Positions 1-9,979 of a stretch of 64,000 nt of DNA are shown here, in pieces; positions within the stretch are counted from its first letter, which is position 1, and every line of letters starts with the position of its first letter. Source of the DNA: JAXGXJ01 sp963829545 (GTDB lineage Bacteria; Actinomycetota; Thermoleophilia; RBG-16-64-13); assembly GCA_963829545.1 (NCBI GenBank), contig CAWHIX010000008.1, positions 62,001-126,000 on the forward strand, read 5' to 3'. Made by a program: the position numbers and the translations under genes. Below the pieces are notes generated by a model. It made no database searches and was not told where the DNA came from. It saw only the letters and a program-made list of their open reading frames with translations.

Positions 1-403
1 CCGGAGGAATCGGGGTCTCGACTGGGACGGGTGACCAGGCTGAGTCTGGCAGCGGGCCCCCGGCGGCGGCTGGAGCGTCACCGGCAGCTTGACCGGGAGT
101 TGCGCCCAGGGTCGCCCCAGCGGTCGGCGTTGTGAGGGTCGCCGAAACGCCGCCCGGTGCCGGGCCGGGCGCAGAGGGCGCCGGCGCCGCAGCTGCGCGT
201 TCGGTAGCCGTCCCCAGATAGGCCGCCGCCACTTCCTCGGGGGCGCCGTAGCGCTCCACCACTTCCGCCCAATCGGCCCCTGCGGCCAACTCGGCCTGCA
301 GGTACTCCTCGGCGTCGAAGACGGCATCCTGCACCAGAGCTCGGTCCGCTCCGGACAGCGCGGCTTGCAGATCCCTGAGATAGCTGTCTATGTCGCTAGC
401 CAC
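1..403 (-). CDS. HAAS-domain (DUF1700-like) protein, partial
   Basis: This minus-strand reading frame starts with a GTG at 403-401 that overlaps the padR stop (GTGGCTAG) and stays open to the window edge, so the gene is cut off. The N-terminus (MASDIDSYLRDLQAAL) followed by a helical segment with EEYLQAEL, VVERYGAPEEVAAAYL matches the HAAS helical domain that commonly sits directly behind padR genes. After about residue 70 comes a long Ala/Pro/Gly-rich linker; the membrane part expected of the family would lie beyond the edge. HAAS proteins are usually membrane partners of PadR regulators, so a role in envelope sensing under the same operon control is inferred. Translational coupling to padR is visible in the overlap. 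Confidence 0.72.
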   Translation of the reverse strand, partial: MASDIDSYLRDLQAALSGADRALVQDAVFDAEEYLQAELAAGADWAEVVERYGAPEEVAAAYLGTATERAAAAPAPSAPGPAPGGVSATLTTPTAGATLGATPGQAAGDAPAAAGGPLPDSAWSPVPVETPIPP

Positions 404-800
404 GATGGCCCTCCAGAATGGCGTCGATGAATGCTCGAGTGCGGGTCCAGGATGCCTGCCACAGGACGATCGCCTGTCTGCCGTCCTCGGTGACACGATA
501 GTAGCGGCGGGGCGGTCCGGTCACGGAGGGCTCGACCTCGCTCGACAGCAGGCCCCCGGCTTCGAGCGACCGCAGCACGGGGTAGAGGGTGCCTTGCTTC
601 ACCGGCATGCCCTCTCCGAAGCCCTCCAACTCCTTGGCGATCTGGTACCCGTAGAGGGGCTCGTCCGCGTGAGCCAGAAGCGCCAGCAGGGCGAGCGAGA
701 CGATGCCCGAGCTCAGCTCCTTCTGGAACTTGCGCACGCTCGCGGAGACGGCCTCGGAGGCGTCCGCGGGCGGTTGAGGTGTGGGTGATGTCGGTGTCAT
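396..800 (-). CDS. PadR-family transcriptional regulator
   Basis: A 134-residue protein with the PadR winged helix: LALLAHADEPLYGYQIAKEL, then KQGTLYPVLRSLEAGGLL (recognition helix and wing) and the aromatic wing motif RRYYRVTEDG. PadR proteins are dimeric repressors, typically of exporters, released by the exported compound. The ATG at 800 is chosen over an upstream ATG at 824 because GGAGG lies 9 bases before it. The gene overlaps the downstream HAAS gene by 8 bases. Its promoter shares a 20-bp sequence with the promoter of the MacB-type exporter at 2.3 kb, so it probably represses both itself and that exporter. The C-terminal half is short, as in the PadR-s1 subfamily. Confidence 0.9.
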   Translation of the reverse strand: MTPTSPTPQPPADASEAVSASVRKFQKELSSGIVSLALLALLAHADEPLYGYQIAKELEGFGEGMPVKQGTLYPVLRSLEAGGLLSSEVEPSVTGPPRRYYRVTEDGRQAIVLWQASWTRTRAFIDAILEGHRG

Positions 801-880
801 GCAGTCTCGCCTCCGCTGCCTCATCGAGGAGGGCGCCGCCCGCGAGCGGCGCGGCCCCCAACTCCTCTGCTGTTAAGCAC

Positions 881-908
881 ATTATAGGATGAACTTAGTA
901 ATAGTCAA
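881..908 (-). promoter_or_regulatory. padR promoter with PadR-operator candidate
   Basis: On the minus strand TTGACT (908-903) is followed after 16 bases by a consensus TATAAT (886-881), about 80 bases upstream of padR. The element ACTTGACTATTACTAAGTTC (910-891) covering the -35 box and spacer recurs exactly at 2237-2256 ahead of the exporter operon, which suggests a shared repressor site. Confidence 0.7.
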
Positions 909-1003
909 GTGGCGGCCTTACGGGCGGAGCCATCGAGCAGGTCAGGCCGTGCGGCGTGGCCTGAACGCGAGAGGAAGTTGAACAAAGAAAATTAATGTGG
1001 CTC

Positions 1004-1032
1004 TTGACTTTCTGAATCTAAGACACGATACT
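1004..1032 (+). promoter_or_regulatory. Sigma-70-type promoter for the DUF2089 operon
   Basis: TTGACT at 1004-1009 and GATACT at 1027-1032 are separated by 17 bases and lie 30 bases before the DUF2089 start codon. The site lacks the 20-bp PadR-like element, so it may be regulated separately from the flanking promoters. Confidence 0.5.
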
Positions 1033-1062
1033 GGTTGCAGGAAGTCAAGAGAAGGGAGTCAC

Positions 1063-1422
1063 ATGGCTCAGTGGAATGAACTGACCGATCTGCTAGGAGA
1101 TCGTCCTTTCGTGATCACCGCCGTGCGCCTGACGACCGGCGACATCACCATCAAGGGGGAATTCGAACTCCCACCGCTGGCCGGTCTCCGCTATGAGGAC
1201 CAAGTGTTCGTGAGCGAGTTCGTGCGCTGTCATGGGTCGATCAAGTACATGGAAAAGGCCTTCGGGATCAGCTACCCGACGGTCAAGAACAGGCTGAACC
1301 GCATCGTGCAGCAGATGCAGTTGGTGGAAGTCGAGCATGTTTCCGCGCGCGACGAAGTCTTCGATCTGCTCGAGCGGGGCGAGATCTCGGTGGAGGAGGC
1401 AACGGAAAGGCTGGAGCGATGA
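1063..1422 (+). CDS. DUF2089-family protein
   Basis: A 119-residue soluble protein. The core VSEFVRCHGSIKYMEKAF and GISYPTVKNRLNRIV is the helix-turn-helix-like signature of DUF2089, and the tail DEVFDLLERGEISVEEATERL is a SHOCT-like helical hairpin. The N-terminal zinc-ribbon cysteines seen in many DUF2089 proteins are absent here. The ATG at 1063 follows GGGAG; an upstream ATG at 997 would place the promoter inside the gene. It is the first gene of a run with the small membrane protein and the SHOCT-like protein, a set often found beside PadR/HAAS or YvlB genes and tied to envelope stress. A DNA-binding regulatory role is likely but inferred. Confidence 0.75.
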   Translation: MAQWNELTDLLGDRPFVITAVRLTTGDITIKGEFELPPLAGLRYEDQVFVSEFVRCHGSIKYMEKAFGISYPTVKNRLNRIVQQMQLVEVEHVSARDEVFDLLERGEISVEEATERLER

Positions 1423-1437
1423 AGATGCCCGCCGTAC

Positions 1438-1710
1438 GTGGTCTCGATGCGTATCGAGGAGGAGGAACGCACCAGGTTCCGTCTCTGGTTCCCTCTGTTC
1501 ATCCTGTGGCCGCTGGTCCTGGCTCTCTTGCTGCTGACCCTCGTGATCACCTTGCTCGTGGACCTGGCGAGCCTGATGTCCCGGGGCAGCCCGCGCTACA
1601 CGCGCTTCGCCCTCGGCTGTATGGGAGTGATAGGCGAGACTCGGGGCACCGAGGTCTTCGTCCAGGAGAGACGCAACAGAAACCGCACCGTCGCCCTGAC
1701 GGTGCGCTGA
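1438..1710 (+). CDS. Small membrane protein of the DUF2089/SHOCT operon
   Basis: About 90 residues with one hydrophobic stretch (LWFPLFILWPLVLALLLL continuing to about residue 42) and a basic C-terminus rich in Arg. No named family is recognised. The GTG at 1438 or ATG at 1447 has no good ribosome-binding site. A likelier start is the ATG at 1419, which overlaps the previous stop (ATGA) but is in another frame; one extra base near 1439-1441 would join MKMPAVR to VSMRIEEEE. This fits the insertion pattern elsewhere in the window. The position between DUF2089 and SHOCT-like genes suggests the three act together at the membrane. Confidence 0.6.
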   Translation: MVSMRIEEEERTRFRLWFPLFILWPLVLALLLLTLVITLLVDLASLMSRGSPRYTRFALGCMGVIGETRGTEVFVQERRNRNRTVALTVR

Positions 1711-1726
1711 CGAAAAGGAGAACATC

Positions 1727-2161
1727 GTGAGTGCTGATCGGACTCGTATCCTCGACCTTCTGGCCGCCGGCAAGGTGACCGCGGAGGAGGCCTCTCGCCT
1801 GCTGGACGCTCTCGACTCGGTGGCCGCCAAACCGGCGGAACCGGACCAGCCGACGAAGGAGGCCAGTGCCACTCCCGCGGGTCTGCCCAAGTTCATCTAC
1901 GTGAAGGTGGTCAGCGAGAAAGGCGACAACGTCAACGTCAAGATCCCTCTCAGCCTGGTGAGAGCCGGCCTCAAGCTGACCTCGTTCATCCCTCAGCCGG
2001 CCATGGAGCAGATAAACAAGTCCATGGGGGAACACGGGCTGTCCATGGATCTCCTCAACTTCAAGGCCGAGGATCTGGAGGAACTGATCGCGGCCCTGCG
2101 CGAGACGGAGGTCAACGTGGATGCGGCCAACGGGGACAACGTGCGCGTCTACGCCGCTTAA
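1727..2161 (+). CDS. SHOCT-like domain protein
   Basis: A 144-residue protein starting with GTG. Its N-terminus RILDLLAAGKVTAEEASRLL is the SHOCT-like (YvlB N-terminal) hairpin, followed by an Ala/Pro linker and a C-terminal domain, FIYVKVVSEKGDNVNVKIPL, with repeated hydrophobic strands and helices. Related proteins in PadR loci are thought to be adaptor or oligomerisation factors; no enzymatic motif is visible. It begins 16 bases after the small membrane protein and ends in a 30-bp palindrome that overlaps the last codons. Confidence 0.7.
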   Translation: MSADRTRILDLLAAGKVTAEEASRLLDALDSVAAKPAEPDQPTKEASATPAGLPKFIYVKVVSEKGDNVNVKIPLSLVRAGLKLTSFIPQPAMEQINKSMGEHGLSMDLLNFKAEDLEELIAALRETEVNVDAANGDNVRVYAA

Positions 2162-2174
2162 GCGGCGTAGACGC
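2145..2174. terminator. 30-bp perfect palindrome at the operon end
   Basis: Thirteen-base arms either side of TTAA form a perfect palindrome that includes the last codons and stop of the SHOCT-like gene. It would make a very stable GC-rich hairpin in RNA on either strand. There is no T-run, so it is either a factor-dependent terminator or an mRNA 3'-end stabiliser. Confidence 0.55.
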
Positions 2175-2238
2175 CCCGACCGACTGCCCACCTCCAAGCC
2201 GCGCCAGACACTCCAAGAGGGCAGAGTCGAGTCGTGAC

Positions 2239-2266
2239 TTGACTATTACTAAGTTCGTAGTATAGT
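2239..2266 (+). promoter_or_regulatory. Promoter of the MacB-type exporter with PadR-operator candidate
   Basis: TTGACT (2239-2244), a 16-base spacer and TATAGT (2261-2266). Positions 2237-2256 repeat exactly the 20-bp element of the padR promoter. The spacer and -10 also form an imperfect dyad (ACTATTACTA against TAGTATAGT). The start codon is 78 bases downstream. Confidence 0.7.
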
Positions 2267-2343
2267 CGAGTTGAGAACAAGACTAGTCTAGGAACACTGC
2301 TAGCTGCGAGTATGCGCGCGACACGTGACGAGAGGGGATCAAC

Positions 2344-3505
<1,162 letters not shown>

Positions 3506-3682
3506 GAGAGAACGAGCACGATGCGACAAGCACCATCTCCCGCGACGAGACCGAGGAGGGCGTGAGAACCCGCAGATCCGCGCACGCCGGTGACCAAGCC
3601 TACATCGACGAGATCTTGGACAGCTGCTGGAGCACCGATCCCGAGACTCCGCGGCGACCGAAGCTCCTCGCCGAGGCGCGCG

Positions 3683-4384
3683 GTGAAGACGGTCATCCGC
3701 GGGCATGGGTATCCACAAGCGCTACGTGATGAGCGAGGACAACTTCGTCGACGCGCTTCAGGACGCCTCTCTCGAGATCCGGGAAGGGCGAGATGGTGGC
3801 CATCATGGGTCCGTCGGGCTCCGGCAAGTCCACCCTGCTTCACATCCTCGGCTGCCTGGATTCGCTCGACTCCGGCGAAGTGTGGCTCGACGGCCGCCGG
3901 GTGGACAGACCTAAGCCGCCGCGATCTTGCCCAGCTGCGGCGCGAACGAGGTGGGCTTCATCTTCCAGACCTTCAACCTCGTGCCGAGCTATACGGCTCT
4001 CGAGAACGTCATGCTGGCGGCCGAGTATGCCGGCAAGGGCAGGCGCGAAGCCCGCGAAGCGGCGAGGAGCGCTCTGGCCCAGGTGGGACTGGCCGACCGG
4101 GAGGACCACCGGCCCACCGAGCTCTCCGGCGGTCAGCAGCAGCGGGTGGCCATCGCCCGTGCCCTGGTCAACGGCCCCAAGGTCATCTTCGGAGACGAGC
4201 CCACCGGTAACCTCGATTCGGCCAGCCTCCGGCCGAGATCGTCGCAGATGATGCACCGAGATCAACCGCGACACAGGCACGACCTTCGTCCTGGTGACCC
4301 ACGATGCGGGCGTAGCCGGCGACCTGCGACCGGGTCTTCCAGATGCTGGACGGGCGGGTGACCAACGGTCATCGTCAGGAGTGA
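3683..4384 (+). CDS. MacB/LolD-type ABC exporter ATPase (frameshifted)
   Basis: After removing nine single extra bases (near 3701, 3786, 3910, 3944, 4226, 4231, 4244, 4256 and 4318) the frame encodes about 230 residues: IHKRYV, Walker A GPSGSGKST, Q-loop FIFQTFNLVPSYTALENV, signature LSGGQQQRVAIARAL, Walker B VIFGDEPTGNLDS and the H-loop VLVTHD. This is the normal size and motif order for MacB/LolD ATPases. The GTG at 3683 follows GAGG and gives a start typical of the family; the 177 bases before it hold no convincing gene. The unusual density of breaks, all insertions, with every motif intact, argues for low-quality sequence rather than decay. It pairs with the preceding permease. Confidence 0.8.
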
Positions 4385-4433
4385 GGTGAGAGGGAGATCG
4401 CGGCGTCGCTGTGGGAGGGCCGGTGACCCTTCT

Positions 4434-5426
4434 TCACGCTCGTACGCGGAGCAGCCGGGGCAGCACCTCTATCTCCAGAGGGAGCGAACCGAGGGCCTCT
4501 CCGTCGACGTCGAGCAGAAAGCCGCGAGAGGCCCGCTCGTCGTCCAGCGACAACTCGATCTTGCGGCACGGGAAGTGGTGCACGGTCGGCTCCTCCAGGT
4601 GGCGCCCCGCATAGACCCCGCGCACCCGGTTGGCCAGGTAGGGCTTGCTGCGGGCAGTCACGGTGATGACTTCCAGGCGGTCGTCGTCGGGCAAGGCCAT
4701 GGGGGCCACATCCATCCCGCCGCCGAACCAGCGACCGTTGCAGACGGCCACGAGGTAGGCGGGGATGACCTCTTCCCGGGTCTGGTCGAGCCACGTGATC
4801 CGCGCTCGCACGGGCTGTTCGCGGCTGACGGCCACCGCCTGGAGCGAGGCCAGGAAGTAGCCGGCGCGGCCGCCCAAGAAGGTGGGCATGCTCTCGATGT
4901 AGCGGTCGACCAGCCCACCGAGCCCGGCCGAGAGGACGTTCACGAAGTACTGCTCGGTGCGTGTGCCCTCTCGGTCGTGGAAGCGGGCCCTTCCCACGTC
5001 CACCAGCCGCTCCCTTCCCAGGGCCAGCGCCGCCAGGCACTCCTCTACGCCAACGCCGATGCCCAGGGAGCGTCGGAAATCGCCCCCGGTGCCCAGATTG
5101 ATGATGCCTACCGCCACGTCCGGCGCGGCCGGCCCGGGGTCTGGGTCTGGGAGCGTCTCCGCGTGTCCCTGCGCTCCGGTCCGGGAGGCCTCCAGCACCC
5201 CGTTCGCCACTTCGCTCAGGGTCCCGTCACCGCCGACGGCCACCACGAGGGAGAAACCCTCCTCGACTCCCTGGCGGGCCAGTTCACGAGCGTGCCCTCG
5301 CCTGGCGGTGAAGCGGATGACGACATCTCCCAGCACTTCCTCGACCCGCTCCAGGGCGACCGGGATGCCGCGCGCGATACGCCGCGAGCCGCAGGCCGGG
5401 TTGACGATGAGGAGAGGTGGCTTCAC
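4434..5426 (-). CDS. Diacylglycerol/lipid kinase family protein (YegS/BmrU-like)
   Basis: An intact 330-residue protein of the usual family length, starting with GTG at 5426. It shows LLIVNPACGSRR at the N-terminus, the catalytic nucleotide-binding motif VVAVGGDGTLSEVANGV (GGDGT), NLGTGGDFRRSLGI in place of the canonical GTxNDFAR, and later the GGMDVAPMALPDDDRLEV and LDVDGE motifs of the C-terminal beta domain. Members phosphorylate diacylglycerol or other lipids with ATP at the membrane, usually for phospholipid recycling or antibiotic-related lipids. It is divergent from the SpoIIE-type gene and shares no operon with neighbours. The substrate within the family cannot be assigned. Confidence 0.9.
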   Translation of the reverse strand: MKPPLLIVNPACGSRRIARGIPVALERVEEVLGDVVIRFTARRGHARELARQGVEEGFSLVVAVGGDGTLSEVANGVLEASRTGAQGHAETLPDPDPGPAAPDVAVGIINLGTGGDFRRSLGIGVGVEECLAALALGRERLVDVGRARFHDREGTRTEQYFVNVLSAGLGGLVDRYIESMPTFLGGRAGYFLASLQAVAVSREQPVRARITWLDQTREEVIPAYLVAVCNGRWFGGGMDVAPMALPDDDRLEVITVTARSKPYLANRVRGVYAGRHLEEPTVHHFPCRKIELSLDDERASRGFLLDVDGEALGSLPLEIEVLPRLLRVRA

Positions 5427-5618
5427 GTGCTCAGGCTACCACCGACGGGCAGTTGTCTTCAGGAGTGGCCTGGGCTGTGAAGCCGCCCGCGCGCTGTCGC
5501 ATCGGCGGGGTGACGGGTAGTATGAGTGGAAGCAAGCGGGGAGCAGGACAAGAGGGGTGGCGACACCCGTGACGGGGCGACCACAGAAGGCGGTGACGTG
5601 AGCGGAGGTGATGCGACT

Positions 5619-6882
5619 GTGACCCATCAGGGCGAGAATGCCTCTGCTGGCCCGCTGGTGCGCGTCGGCCCCCGGCGCCCGGCGAGAAGGAAGGTCGTCC
5701 TGGTGATCCTCGCGGGGGTGCTCCTGCAGGTGGTCATCTTCTGGGGTCTGAGCCTCTTGGATTCTCCCCGCTACTACCTGGGGATACCCGGGCCTGCCGC
5801 GACGCTCGTCGGCATCGGAGCGGCTCTTGCCGCCGGTCCTCTCGCCGGGGTCATCGTCGCGCTGGCGGGAGGGATCGCCTACATCGTCCTTCTGACGGAC
5901 TTCGGGCAGGCGGTCGTCTGGCCGACGATCATCATCTCCATCTTGCTCTGGACCGTTGCGTCGGTACTTGCGGCTCTCGTGGCGGACCGAGTGCGAGAGG
6001 AGGCGGCAATTCGAGAGATGGGCCTTTCGCAGGCGGTCGCAGACCGTGACAAGCTCATGGTCTCTCTCCGGTCCAGCGAGGCGAAACAGCGCGAGGCGGC
6101 CGAGGAGAACGCCCGGCTCTACAGGACCCAGCAGGAGATAGCGGAGACCCTCCAACTTGCCTTTCTCCACATCCCCTCACAGATCGGCCGAGTCCGGTTC
6201 GGGCACCTGTACCGCTCCGCCACCGAATCGGCGCTCGTCGGGGGCGACTTCTACGACGTGTTCGCGGTGAGGGACTCCAAGATCGTCGTGCTCATCGGCG
6301 ATGTCGCCGGTCATGGCATCAGCGCGGCGCGCACCGCGACCCTCGTGAAGGACGTGGTTCACGCCTTCGCTCACGATCAGCGCGAACCCGAGGAGGTACT
6401 GCAGAGCACCAACAAACTGCTCGTTGAGAAGGAGCTGAAGGGTTTTGTGAGCCTGTTTCTCGGCGTCCTCGATAGCGACACAGGGCGGTTCTGCTTCGTC
6501 TCTGCCGGGCATCCCGGCACCTTCCTCAGACGCCGCTCCGGCGAGGTGGAGACGGTCGGTGCACCTGCGCCTCCCCTGGGTGTGTTTCCCGATGCCACCT
6601 GGCGGCAGGCGGAGGTCGGTCTCCAGGAGGATGACGTGCTCCTCCTCTACACGGACGGCCTGATCGAGGCGCGCCGGGGCGACGAGTTCTTTGGCGAGTC
6701 CGGGCTGCGCGCTCTCCTCGCCGGAGGAGTAGACGGCCGTCGAGCAACTGCCCCAGGTCATCCTCGATGAAGTCCTTTCCTTCTCGGGCGGCTCCCTGAA
6801 GGACGATGTCGCCATCCTCGCGGTCTCCCTTGGTATCCGAGCGGCAGGCTGTGGCGCCGCGCATTCCCTGAGCGTACACTGA
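5619..6882 (+). CDS. Membrane-bound SpoIIE/PP2C-type serine phosphatase (one frameshift)
   Basis: The N-terminus has three hydrophobic segments (VLVILAGVLLQVVIFWGLSL, LVGIGAALAAGPLAGVIVAL, IIISILLWTVASVLAALVA), then a coiled-coil-like helix, then a SpoIIE phosphatase domain: GGDFYDVF, VVLIGDVAGHGISAARTATL, FVSAGHP, DVLLLYTDGLIEAR. The Asp residues that bind the two metals are present. One extra base near 6731 separates the last domain end (SFSGGSLKDDVAILAVSL); corrected length is 420 residues. The GTG at 5619 follows GGAGGTGAT; earlier GTGs at 5526 and 5598 are alternatives. Such proteins dephosphorylate anti-anti-sigma factors and so control alternative sigma factors. The membrane region suggests signal input, and the regulator downstream may be functionally linked. 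Confidence 0.85.
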
Positions 6883-6921
6883 TAGTAGTGTCGCCAAGCA
6901 GCCGGGAGCGGGCGGGGGCTA

Positions 6922-8809
6922 GTGGAGCAGTCGCCGCAAACGCATATTCTCGTCGTGGCGCGCCGGGACCCCCAGGAGCCCATCGGGGGGATGTTGAAGC
7001 GTGCCGGCTACGCCGTGACCTGGGCGGGCGACCTACCCGGCGGCGGCTCGTGCCATGGAACGGTCACCCTTCGACCTCGTGGTCGCGCACGGCCCCTTCC
7101 TGGGGCACCCCATCTCAGAGAGGGTCAGGAGTCTGGCCGAGGAGCACGGTCTGCCCATGCTGACTCTGGATGGGTCGGAGAGCGATGACCCGGAAGCTCG
7201 GCGGCGTGCCCTGGCCGGCCGGGTCGAGGCTCTTCTCGCAGCGCGCCTGCCCGAACTCTGTGACGTTGCCGTCCTGGTTGTTGGAGATCTCTCTCTCGAT
7301 CTCTCGCGCCACGCTGCCGTTGTCGGAGGTCGACCTCTCGTTCTCACGGCCCTGGAGTTCGATCTGCTGCGCCATCTGGCGCGCCGTCCAGGCTGGGTCT
7401 GGAGCCGGCAGCAACTGCTGGAGCAGGTATGGGGGTACGAGGTCGGTGACCTGCGAGTGGTGACGGTCCATATCGGTAACCTGCGCAGGAAGCTCCGCCG
7501 GGCCCGGCCAGGACGGACCTACATAGAGACCGTGAGGGGTGTCGGCTACCGTATGGCCGAGCTCGAGCCCGAACCTCCGGCCCCAGCGTTTCGCGAAGGA
7601 CTTTCGGGAGGCGTCGGCGCGCGGCAGGCGTCCCCCCGGATACGCGCCGATCACCCTCCCTTCGTGGGTCGGGAGGCCGAGATGGACGCCTTGACGAGCG
7701 CCCTGGCGGCCGCGGTCAGAGGTGAGGTCCGTGTGGTGGGTCTGGCCGGCGAGGCCGGGCTCGGCAAGACTCGTCTGGCGGAGGAGTTCTCGGGCTGCGT
7801 CGCGGAAGCCGGTCTTGGAGTCTGGTGGGGCAGTTGTCACATGGGCAGGGTCCGACCCGCCTATGAGCCCTGGGTCGATGTTCTGGAGGCCTGGGAGCGC
7901 GAGACAGGCCGGCGCTATGTCGAGCATGTGTTCCGGCGGGCGGCGGCCGAAAAGGCCCCCTCTCACCGAGAGGGAGGGCAGGCGCGCCTCCAGCTCTTCC
8001 ACGAGTTGGCCGAGGTGGTCCGGATCAGAGCGGCCGAAAACGGGATCTGCCTCATATTCGAAGACCTCCACTGGGCCGACACGTCCTCACTTCTGGCGCT
8101 CCAGTATGTCGTGCGCCATCTTCGCGACGTGGCTCTGCTGCTGCTACTCACCTACCGACCTTTCGAGCGGTCACCCGAATCCGGCCCCGGTCGGCTCCTC
8201 ACCGACGTCATCGCCGAGGTCGCACGCAGCGATGAGGGATTTGTCCTTTCTCTGGCTCCGCTGTCCCGTGACGAAGTCGGCCAATTCGTCGAGCTGTTCG
8301 GGCTCGATCCGTCGGTCTCGGGCGCGGCCGACCTGAGCACGGAGGCCTACCAGCAGACGGAGGGCAACCCCTTCTTCCTCACTCAACTGATGCGGCTCCT
8401 CAGAGTGCGATCGGGGGGGTCCGAGGCGGGCATGCCTCGCCTGGGGCGGGACGAGGGCGTGCGCAGCGTCATCCTGCAGCAGACGTCCGCCCTCTCCGGA
8501 CCGTGCCGGCGTTGGCTGGAAAGCGGCAGCGTGTGTGGACGGGAGTTCAGCGCGATCATCGCGGCGGAAGCGGCGGGTTTGGATCCGGCGGCGCTACCGG
8601 AGGTGATGGCGGAAGCCGGCGGTGCGCGGCTGATCACTTCTTGGGACGATGCCCCCGAACTGTGCTGCTTCGGTCACGGCCTCATCCAGGAGGTCCTCCG
8701 TGACGGGCTCGCTCCGGACGAGCGGGCGAGGTTGCAGGCAAAGGTGGCGACCATCCTCGAACGGCGATCACAAGCTGACGAGAGGCCTACCCACTACAGG
8801 CCTACCTGA
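6922..8809 (+). CDS. Degenerate receiver - OmpR/PhoB winged helix - AAA ATPase regulator (one frameshift)
   Basis: Corrected for one extra base near 7036, this is a 628-residue protein. Residues 1-100 resemble a receiver fold (HILVVARRDPQEPIGGMLKR), but the phospho-acceptor position reads LVVAHGP with no Asp. Next is a PhoB-type winged helix (LVLTALEFDLLRHLARRPG, then VTVHIGNLRRKLR and YIETVRGVGYRM). The second half starts PFVGREAEMDAL and has Walker A GEAGLGKTR and Walker B ICLIFEDLHWAD of the AAA_16/STAND ATPases. The TPR or sensor repeats usual after this ATPase are missing, so the protein is short or cut. It likely binds DNA and responds to ATP plus an unknown ligand. It starts 39 bases after the phosphatase gene. 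Confidence 0.8.
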
Positions 8810-8832
8810 GTCTTTATCGACTGCGGCGCCGG

Positions 8833-9330
8833 CTATTCCTCCGTGCTCTGGCCGGTGATGATCTCTATGGTCTGCATCTCCACGAAGGGACCCGCCTGGT
8901 AGACGCTGGCGTCCCGGGGGGTTCCTATCACGCTCACGTATTTGCCGTCGTAGGAGTTGATGGGCCCGGGGATCTCGTTACTGGCGCCCAGTACGGCCAC
9001 GATGTCGGCGTCGGCGGCTTCTGCCGGGTCCTTCGTGTCGACCACGGCCCAGAATCCTCCCTCCAGGTCACGGAAGGTGAGGATGCCGACGGCCTGCACC
9101 GTGCCGTCTTCCTGCTCGTGCATCCCCGGGTCGGGCACCTCTTCCGAGGACGACCCACCTGACGAGCCGTCATCTTCAGAACCAGAGCCGTTCTCAGCCG
9201 CTGTGGTCTCCGTCTCGATCGTCCCGGCAGTCTCACCGTCGTCAGAGCAGGCAGACAGAACAAACGATGCCGAGAGCAGCAACGTAAGCAGCAGCAGAAC
9301 GGCCAGTGCCGGCTTCCAGGTGGAACGCAT
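8833..9330 (-). CDS. Secreted lipoprotein, unknown function
   Basis: About 165 residues. The signal peptide LLLLTLLLSASFVLSAC ends in a lipobox (LSAC), so the mature protein is predicted to be membrane-anchored outside the cell. A Thr/Glu/Ser/Gly-rich linker follows, then a small beta-rich domain (TVQAVGILTFRDLEGGFWAV, KYVSVIGTPRDASVYQAGPF, MQTIEIIT) resembling OB-fold lipoprotein domains, though no family is recognised. The ATG at 9330 has GGAGGT 7 bases upstream, better than the ATG at 9351. It converges on the regulator gene at 8809. Confidence 0.75.
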   Translation of the reverse strand: MRSTWKPALAVLLLLTLLLSASFVLSACSDDGETAGTIETETTAAENGSGSEDDGSSGGSSSEEVPDPGMHEQEDGTVQAVGILTFRDLEGGFWAVVDTKDPAEAADADIVAVLGASNEIPGPINSYDGKYVSVIGTPRDASVYQAGPFVEMQTIEIITGQSTEE

Positions 9331-9413
9331 GGTCTCGACCTCCAGATTCATGTCGTATCATTGTCGCAGCAGTGCGCGTATGGGTCGGCTCGCGGGTAGC
9401 ACAGGAGGCCACG

Positions 9414-9701
9414 ATGGCGAAGTGGGAATACAAGACGATCATCATGAACCGCACCGGCACCCACGAGGAGTTTAGCTACAACTGGACGTATGGTCCATGG
9501 GAAGCGATAGGCCTCGGCCCAAGCGGGAGACTCGCCCTTGCGGCAGGGCTGCAGGAGATGGGTCGGGACGGATGGGAGTTGGTGGGGGTCGTTCCGACCG
9601 ATGTCTGGGTCGAAGGCACCAGATCGGCCAACGCCTCCCACGGCGAGAGGACCATCTCCTACACGCTCCTGTTCAAGCGGCCGTTCGAAGAAGGCTCCTG
9701 A
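9414..9701 (+). CDS. DUF4177-like small protein
   Basis: A 95-residue soluble protein starting 5 bases after AGGAGG. It opens with MAKWEYKTIIMN and contains LAAGLQEMGRDGWELVGVVP and a closing SYTLLFKRPF, the pattern of DUF4177 (WEYK, GWELV, FKRP). The family has no established function. No partner gene is evident; it stands alone between two minus-strand genes. Confidence 0.75.
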   Translation: MAKWEYKTIIMNRTGTHEEFSYNWTYGPWEAIGLGPSGRLALAAGLQEMGRDGWELVGVVPTDVWVEGTRSANASHGERTISYTLLFKRPFEEGS

Positions 9702-9721
9702 CCTTCAGGCTGAGCCTCAGG

Positions 9722-9979
9722 TCACTCCCGCGGCTCGTAGGTCCTTTCTGCCGTCTCGATGAACCGATCCTGGTCGAACGGGTCCAGGGGCGCTATGGGC
9801 ATGCCCCAGGCCTTCATCCCTTCGGTGATCGCGCGGACTTCACTGGCCGCGATGCGCGACTTCCACTCCTCGTAGTCGCTCTCCAGGGTAGCGGGGACCT
9901 GCTCGTCCAACTCCTCCTTGGAGCGCGGCACCGTCCCCGTCGCCCGGTCCCACTCGCGCATGACGTCATAGGCGTCCAT
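9722..9979 (-). CDS. Hypothetical small acidic protein
   Basis: An 85-residue charged protein: MDAYDVMREWDRATG near the start and a mid-region of acidic helices (EELDEQVPATLESDYEEW). No transmembrane segment, cysteine pair or known motif is seen. The ATG at 9979 has GGAGG 5 bases upstream, whereas the longer open frame to 10189 reads through low-quality sequence. It has its own gap before the divergent molybdopterin oxidoreductase, so it might be a small regulator, but nothing supports a function. Confidence 0.55.
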   Translation of the reverse strand: MDAYDVMREWDRATGTVPRSKEELDEQVPATLESDYEEWKSRIAASEVRAITEGMKAWGMPIAPLDPFDQDRFIETAERTYEPRE

